From positions 62,001-126,000 of the forward strand of contig JAXGGA010002185.1 in the NCBI GenBank assembly GCA_038373865.1: DNA of 64,000 bases, in the 5' to 3' direction. This document shows, piece after piece, positions 58,757 to 64,000 of the stretch. The notes beneath the pieces are model-generated. The model was not told the DNA's origin. It was given only the letters and a program-made list of their open reading frames with translations, and searched no databases. The translations under genes were made by a program, and so were the position numbers. Each line of letters starts with the position of its first letter. Position 1 is the first letter of the stretch. Source of the DNA: Uloborus plumipes. Taxonomy: Eukaryota; Arthropoda; Arachnida; Araneae; Uloboridae.

Positions 58757-60148
58757 AGAGTGATGTCTATATTACATGAAAAACGAAATAACCAAAATTA
58801 TTTACATTTGATAACTTATAGATGTCCTAATCTGGTCCTTAAAGGGCCAAAAAATTTAGCTAAAATCTTTTAGCTGTGATCATTTAGGTTATTGTTTTGT
58901 TCACAAAAATATAGAAATCAGAAAAAAGATTATAAGTGCTACTTATAAAGTAGCTATATTGTAACTATTAGACGTCAATATATCAGAATTTCAATGAATA
59001 AAATTATTCGAAAAGGTTTAATTTTACGTACTTGTCATGGGCGATATGGTCCCTTTCAAAAAAATTATAAATTTTCTTCTAAGCAAAAACACAGGATTTG
59101 GTGGACTCCAGTTGTTAAGCATTAAAATGGGCTCAAATGAGTAGATTTTCAATTTTTTAAAAAATGGGTTTTTTGTGTGCTCTCACGGCAAAAATTTTCA
59201 ATGCACGAAAAGTTTCAAAAATTTCAAATTTGATTCCCATAGCTGTATACATCAAATTATTACAATAAAGTATCCTATGAAACTACGATATGATTGCTTC
59301 AGACTCCAATCACTCTTTAAAAAAAGGAAAAAAAAACTTGTTTTCATTGGGGGAATAATAAAATCGATTACAAAACAGTTTTTCCGCAAAAATGTTTTTT
59401 TTTTTTTTTTTTAATCTTTATGAATAAACTAAACTAAATTTTCAAAAATGATGCCTCAATGGTACATAGTAGCCAAGTTAGGTTCTTAATAATGCTTAGT
59501 TTATCGAGTTATAAGTTTATGCTAATTCGTACAATACATCTATTTTACGGAATAGTTCAGAAAGTATTTGCAGTAACTTAGTAAAAGAGACATATGTACA
59601 GTTTAGAAACGAGAGAACCATCAAATAAAACCGCACCAAACCAAGTTTTGTAAACCAAAATTTTCGAAAAATACTCTTAACCTAAATTACGTGTCTGACA
59701 GATACGAAAATAAAGCTTGATCTGTTTTTAATTGCAAACACCCTAACAGAGCTGATCTTGTTTTCACCACATAGCAGCACGCAAGATGCATAAAAAAGAG
59801 GGGGTCAATTTGACCTGCCAGTACTTTTCCTAACTACTTGTTGAAAATAGTTCTGAAATACAATACTAACGACCTGCTAAATGATAAAGAGTTCTGATCA
59901 ACACATTCAAATGCATAGAGTTGTGGATGATAATGATATTTGTTTCTGGGAAAAATAGAATAGTTAGAGTTTTATTTTTGTTCATAGGCCCTGTTTGTGT
60001 CCTGTTTTCCTTTTAGTTATGGGGAATAATTGAGGACTTTTTTTTTGCTTAATTTTGTGATATTTTCTCATTGTTTAACGTGAATGAAAACCGACAATGG
60101 TGTGAGTACGATTAATAGTAATTGAAAAACAAGACCTGAAAGTGGATC
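58757..60148. other. Unassigned AT-rich sequence
   Basis: A run of ~19 T at about 59395-59412. No gene, RNA or repeat partner seen. Confidence 0.45.
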
Positions 60149-60156
60149 CTAAACAG

Positions 60157-60820
60157 TAGGGATGCACCGATTAATCGGTAGTACCGATTAATCGGCCATA
60201 ATCGGCCACCTTGCCGATTATTTATGATCGGCAAAATTGGGACGAATAATCGGCGGGTACAAATATTTTTTATTTTACAAGAAATTATGATAAATAAATT
60301 TGTTTTAGCAAACATATGTAATTTTCTGCAAACACATAGAAACAATATTGCAACTGTTTTCATGTATCGGTATTTTTCTCCTTCAACACAGTGCTTTTAG
60401 ATGCCTATAATTTTCATAAAGAATGAAAGTCTTGGATAAAATGGCTATCAATTATTTAAACAAATTTACATCACATAAAATTACATTGAAAGTGCAACTT
60501 AAATTTGCCTGCTCACCGCAGCCTCCGTCCTAATTTTCATGTCTGGTTAACATAATGCAACTTTATAAGCAACAACATGTAAATTGACTCAAAGAAGTTT
60601 GATGCAAATTTCAAATTATTTTGGGAAAATTAGAAAAATAGAGAAAAATTAATCGTCTGTCAGAAATAAATTAGTCACTATTGCTAAAATTGATATTGAG
60701 AAAGGGAAACAAGTGATGGAGAAGTTAGTATCATTAAAAATAATAATCATAATAACTAATCGGCTGCGCCGATTAATCGGTAATCGGTAATCGGCCAATT
60801 TGCTTATCGGTGCATCCCTA
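60157..60820. mobile_element. hAT MITE (TAGGGATGCACCGATT family), full-length copy
   Basis: TAGGGATGCACC to GGTGCATCCCTA, 664 bp, with a perfect 8-bp duplication CTAAACAG at 60149-60156 and 60821-60828. AATCGG/CCGATT repeats crowd both ends, as in 22918-23994. The 83-codon minus-strand frame 60112-60363 is not transposase-like. It lies immediately left of a Tc1 relic that it may have interrupted. Confidence 0.92.
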
Positions 60821-60831
60821 CTAAACAGGTT

Positions 60832-61346
60832 CTATTTCTTCAAGTAGTTTGCAATATCTAGTGTTATGACGATAAATAAGAATGAGAGGCCAGTCGTGCC
60901 ACGTGGCAGCTCGGAACTCGATCTTCTTGAGGTAGTACCATCCCTTGCCCATAGCTTCCAATAATCATACATGGTGGAAACATTCACACCCATATCTTTC
61001 TGCAATATCGCGAAATGAAAATCCACCTTCTCGTAGCCAAAATGTACGACCTCGTTTAAACTCGGTGAGCTGTTGATAATGGCTTTCTTCGTCTTCTTAA
61101 AGGCATTCCTATCTAAGATGAACGCAATTCGTCAAATTTCACGGAAAAATAATACACACGAGCTTCACAACACGCTTTTAAAACAAGCCTTATTTGCATG
61201 TTCTGAGTGACGCCAACTGCGCCACACTAATGCGCGGAACTCGAAATTTCAATCGATGTCATCTTTCAGTTGTATAAACACGCCTACCAAATTTCGTTTA
61301 TCTAACACAAGTCCTTCTTGGTGTTGGGATATTTTTTCCGCCAGTG
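60832..61346 (-). pseudogene. Tc1-like transposon relic, N-terminal part
   Basis: A TIR ending at 61346 (minus strand CACTGGCGGAAAAAATATCC, then CAACACCAAGAA), TA at 61347-61348. The minus-strand reading then gives LTEFKRGRTFWLREGGFSFR and, after a frameshift, MGVNVSTMYDYWKLWARDGT and TSRRSSSELPRGTTG. This is the first helix-turn-helix and GRPRGTT-like linker of a Tc1 transposase. The protein stops at about 60832, beside the hAT MITE; no catalytic region follows. Same TIR family as the element at 63485. Confidence 0.72.
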
Positions 61347-61348
61347 TA

Positions 61349-61939
61349 TATAAAAAACTAAAGATTTGTACCTTGCAGTATTGTATTGTGCTGCACTGGT
61401 TAGTTACCCTCCGATATTGACAACGTGTACCTCTTTTTTAAGTAATAGGAAAGGATAATTACCACGGTTTGGAGTTGGAATACTGCTGCAAAACGATAAC
61501 AAAAGTAACCCAACTCAATTCAGAGCCAATTACCTTTGCCTACTACTAGAAAATGAGGTAAACATTGTGAGTAACAAACTTACCACAGCAGCACTGTACC
61601 TTGTTCTTTAGTCTCTCACATTTGTTCGATCCTCCCGATTGGTCTCAAATTTTCATTTTTCAACTCTAAGGATAATCGTGGCTCAGAAAATGTTAAAGCC
61701 TCACCAGTTTTAGGACTGTCTCTTAAGTATTTTAAGCTTCACACTGTAATAGTTCACTTAATCGCACTTCGCTACGCAATGACGAAGGGAACTGTTGCCC
61801 TTAAAACCGGTCAGCAGATTTTATTCTTGTATGTGTGCTTATTGACGTTGTTCGTATTATTTTAATACTATTGGGTTTATCACATGCTTTCATTCACAAA
61901 AATCGTGGCAAAAAAGTCCGAAAAAATGGAAAACAGAAA
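61349..61939. other. Unassigned sequence
   Basis: No gene or repeat partner recognised between the Tc1 relic and the pogo-like element. Confidence 0.4.
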
Positions 61940-61941
61940 TA

Positions 61942-63219
61942 CCGTAAAATGGGGTGTATAGGAACAGCGGGGTCAATTGGAACAAAACTTCCGACCGTAC
62001 AAAGAAATGCTTCATAAATATACTATTGGGTATTTTTCGCCATTATTTTTTTTAGAAAGGTAAGATCATAGGAAGTAGGGAAAAATTACTTTTATCAATC
62101 TGGCAACGCTACTGGCTGATAAGGAGGTCTGTACATGGAATGTTAGAAAACATCACGTTTTCATAGACTGCAAAGCTTCATATGTAAGTACAAACCTTCT
62201 TATATTTTAAACCTCAGAGTGGTATGTTTCAATTATACATGTATCTGAACAACAAAATACCATATTAGAATTTACATTTTTTAAAAATTGTGTCATAAAA
62301 ATGAAGAATCCGGAAAAATGCCATAGGAAAAAAAATTGCGGGGTGTATCGTAACACTTGGTTGTTCCAATTCAAACTTATTTAAAATAAACTGTTTAAAA
62401 AATCAAGATTCTAACCCCAATTCTTCTAGTCAACACAAGAACAATTATTTATTACTGTTTGTTCCTTCTCGTAAGCGACTAGATCTTAAAATGACAGAAA
62501 GTTGCCGATTTAAAAAGATTTTTGCTCCAGGCGATTTCTTTTTACCTAAAATACATGGGGGAAAGTCATACAGACTTTATGTAGCAAAAGTCCAGCACAC
62601 AGGCGGTGATGAATAAGTGGGAAAATCTTACGGGACAATCCTCAAAACCCAGAGATTTTAAGAAATTTAAAAAAAAGCAGCGTTCATCCCAGAAGATGTT
62701 ATGGAAAAACAAGCCACAACTGCTAGTTTTAAGGACAAGTACATATTTGTGGACGATATGATTGACTTCAATTTATGTTACAGCTTTGTATTTCAATTTA
62801 AAAGCATTTCTCAAAATTAATTTTAATTTTTCATAAGTTCAAAATTATTTTGAATTTTGACAAATCATAAAAGTTTACTGGTATAGAAAATAAATTTTTA
62901 TTTGACAATAACTATCTGTTCTTATTCTCTCCCATCATTATTACTCATGTTTGTGTGACCTATTGCAGGTTAAATTGAGAAAAATAAAAATGTTAACATG
63001 TGTTCCGATTGACCCCTATCAGCGGGGTGATTCGGAACAACCCTAAATTCCTATATGTATAAATACTAACTGTTCGAAATGTTTTGTCATTGCTTGGAAT
63101 ATCAAAAGTAAAGCAGGACCGAAGTCTTTACCCAAAAAAAGGAAATGAAAAAAAAAATCTTTTAATTACTCTTTTTGCAATCAAAGCTGAAAAGTGTACC
63201 GATTCACCCCATTTTACGG
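61942..63219 (+). mobile_element. pogo-like TA-flanked element, copy 2, uninterrupted
   Basis: TA at 61940-61941 and 63220-63221. The TIRs CCGTAAAATGGGGTG and CACCCCATTTTACGG are perfect over 15 bp. 1278 bp, aligning with 3788-5723 minus its TTAA insertion. Internal GGGGTGATTCGGAACA-like repeats lie near both ends (about 61969 and 63022). Encodes only the short peptide at 62491-62616. Confidence 0.85.
62491..62616 (+). pseudogene. Remnant of pogo-like transposase C-terminal region
   Basis: 41 residues: MTESCRFKKIFAPGDFFLPK, then SYRLYVAKVQHTGGDE. The frame continues, with a stop, into peptide like ILKTQRF and, after a shift, a ...PEDVMEKQATTASFKDKYIF block. The homologous peptide at 5002-5127 is frameshifted. 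The comparison with jerky/pogo C-termini is tentative. Confidence 0.45.
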
Positions 63220-63484
63220 TAACCAATTTCTAAGATTTTTTTTTTCTTTTTTTTTTGTGCTAAAAAGTGAAAGCAACGGCAGAAATTTACAAAAAAAATT
63301 AATGCCATGTGCTGCCAATGTGCCAAATAAGAAACCCCTTTATTGACGAAATAAATCCGATAAGAACTTTTTGCCGGAGGCACAGTTCTAAGACTAACCT
63401 AAGAGTTTAAAAGAAAATTCTTGCACCGCCATACTGACGGATCAGCTCAAAAACTCCTTTATACCAAAGATAACTTCTGAAATA

Positions 63485-64000
63485 CACTGACGGAAAAAAA
63501 AATCCCAACACCAAGAAAAAATTACTGTAGAGTAATGAAATTTGGGTAATGCAATTGTCTAGTTAACATGATTAATTGATTAAATGTACAAGATCACAGG
63601 CTAATTTAAGCTCAAGAAAATGCTGTGCAAATGTGAAATTATGTTAATTTAATAGAGGGTGTAACCTCCAGAATTTTGAAGGCAAGCCTGCAAGCGTACA
63701 TGCATTATGTCATACAGGTGCCGAATGTCACTTTGTGGTATGGAGTACCATGCTTGTTGCCCGTGTTGTGTAATACGAGGACCGTCACTGTTGACTGTGG
63801 ATGATACTCGAGGTGCCGTCCAATGATATCCCCTACGTTATCAATTGGAGACACACTTGGTGATTTTGCAGGTCATGGTAACATGTCAGCACTCTGTAGA
63901 GCACATTGCGTTACAGCAGCGATGTGAGGGCGAGCCTCATCCTGTTGGAAAACTCTCCTTTGAATGCTACTCATGAAGGGCTGTACTACTGGTTAAATTA
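63485..64000 (-). mobile_element. Tc1-like transposon, 3' part, cut by the window edge
   Basis: TA at 63483-63484, then a TIR CACTGACGGAAAAAAAAATC followed by CCAACACCAAGAA, the same family as the TIR at 61346. The transposase pseudogene begins 164 bp in, reading leftward. The rest lies beyond the window. Confidence 0.85.
63649..64000 (-). pseudogene. Tc1-like transposase C-terminal pseudogene
   Basis: The minus-strand reading includes FMSSIQRRVFQQDEARPHIA, ALQSADMLP followed by a stop where Trp is expected, then PAKSPSVSPIDNVGDIIGRH, and ends MHVRLQACLQNSGGYTLY and a stop at 63651-63649. The second catalytic Asp (QQD) is present with E in place of the usual N after it. The third acidic residue is Asp (PID, not PIE), and NVWD has become NVGD. 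At least one frameshift separates the SPID and GGYTLY blocks. Clearly non-functional and of a different family from the intact gene at 44430. Confidence 0.85.

Overview
The window looks like non-coding DNA from an animal nuclear genome, most likely an arthropod; I cannot narrow the lineage from sequence alone. It is AT-rich, has no operons, no closely packed ORFs and no multi-exon gene I can recognise. Almost everything supportable is transposon-derived. The only convincing intact protein gene is a 348-residue Tc1-like transposase (44430-45476, minus strand) inside a complete element with perfect 27-bp terminal inverted repeats (TIRs) at 44399-45616.

Layout. 1-840: three nested elements, the innermost a TTAA-flanked piggyBac-type MITE. 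1795-3330: a ~150-bp tandem repeat array hit by a TTAA element and a hAT MITE. 3788-5723 and 61942-63219: two copies of a TA-flanked, probably pogo-like element with eroded transposase. 9605-9657: a hammerhead-ribozyme-like motif with intact core sequences. 13578-15266: a 1.7-kb TIR element full of GTAAGTGCGT subterminal repeats. 16013-16120: an uninterrupted copy of the MITE that is interrupted at 92-704. 18883-19483: a 600-bp foldback. 20170-21532: three small MITEs between two copies of a 315-bp repeat. 22918-23994: a hAT MITE containing a second copy of its own family. 24253-24566: mariner relic. 25294-26081: Tigger/pogo-like foldback MITE. 28622-28735 and 58487-58756: degenerate hammerhead-like repeats of Penelope type. 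31872-35565: a cluster of hAT, TTAA and other MITEs plus a 221-bp tandem duplication. 40194-40454: LINE reverse-transcriptase C-terminal fragment. 44399-45616: intact Tc1. 46141-46649 and 56010-56508: two more copies of the TTAA family. 51193-55137: palindromic MITEs. 60157-60820: hAT MITE. 60832-61346 and 63485-64000: broken copies of a second Tc1 family.

Target-site duplications (TSDs) were read directly for most elements: TTAA for piggyBac-type, TA for Tc1/mariner/pogo-type, 8 bp for hAT-type. Three insertions can be matched to an unoccupied homologous site in the same window, which gives relative ages. Stretches at 29430-30260, 53640-54080 and 57370-58340 are unlike the rest (more GC and CpG, no repeats recognised) and are the best candidates for regulatory or exonic sequence of an unseen host gene. 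The most interesting signals are the four hammerhead-like motifs and the nested insertion histories.
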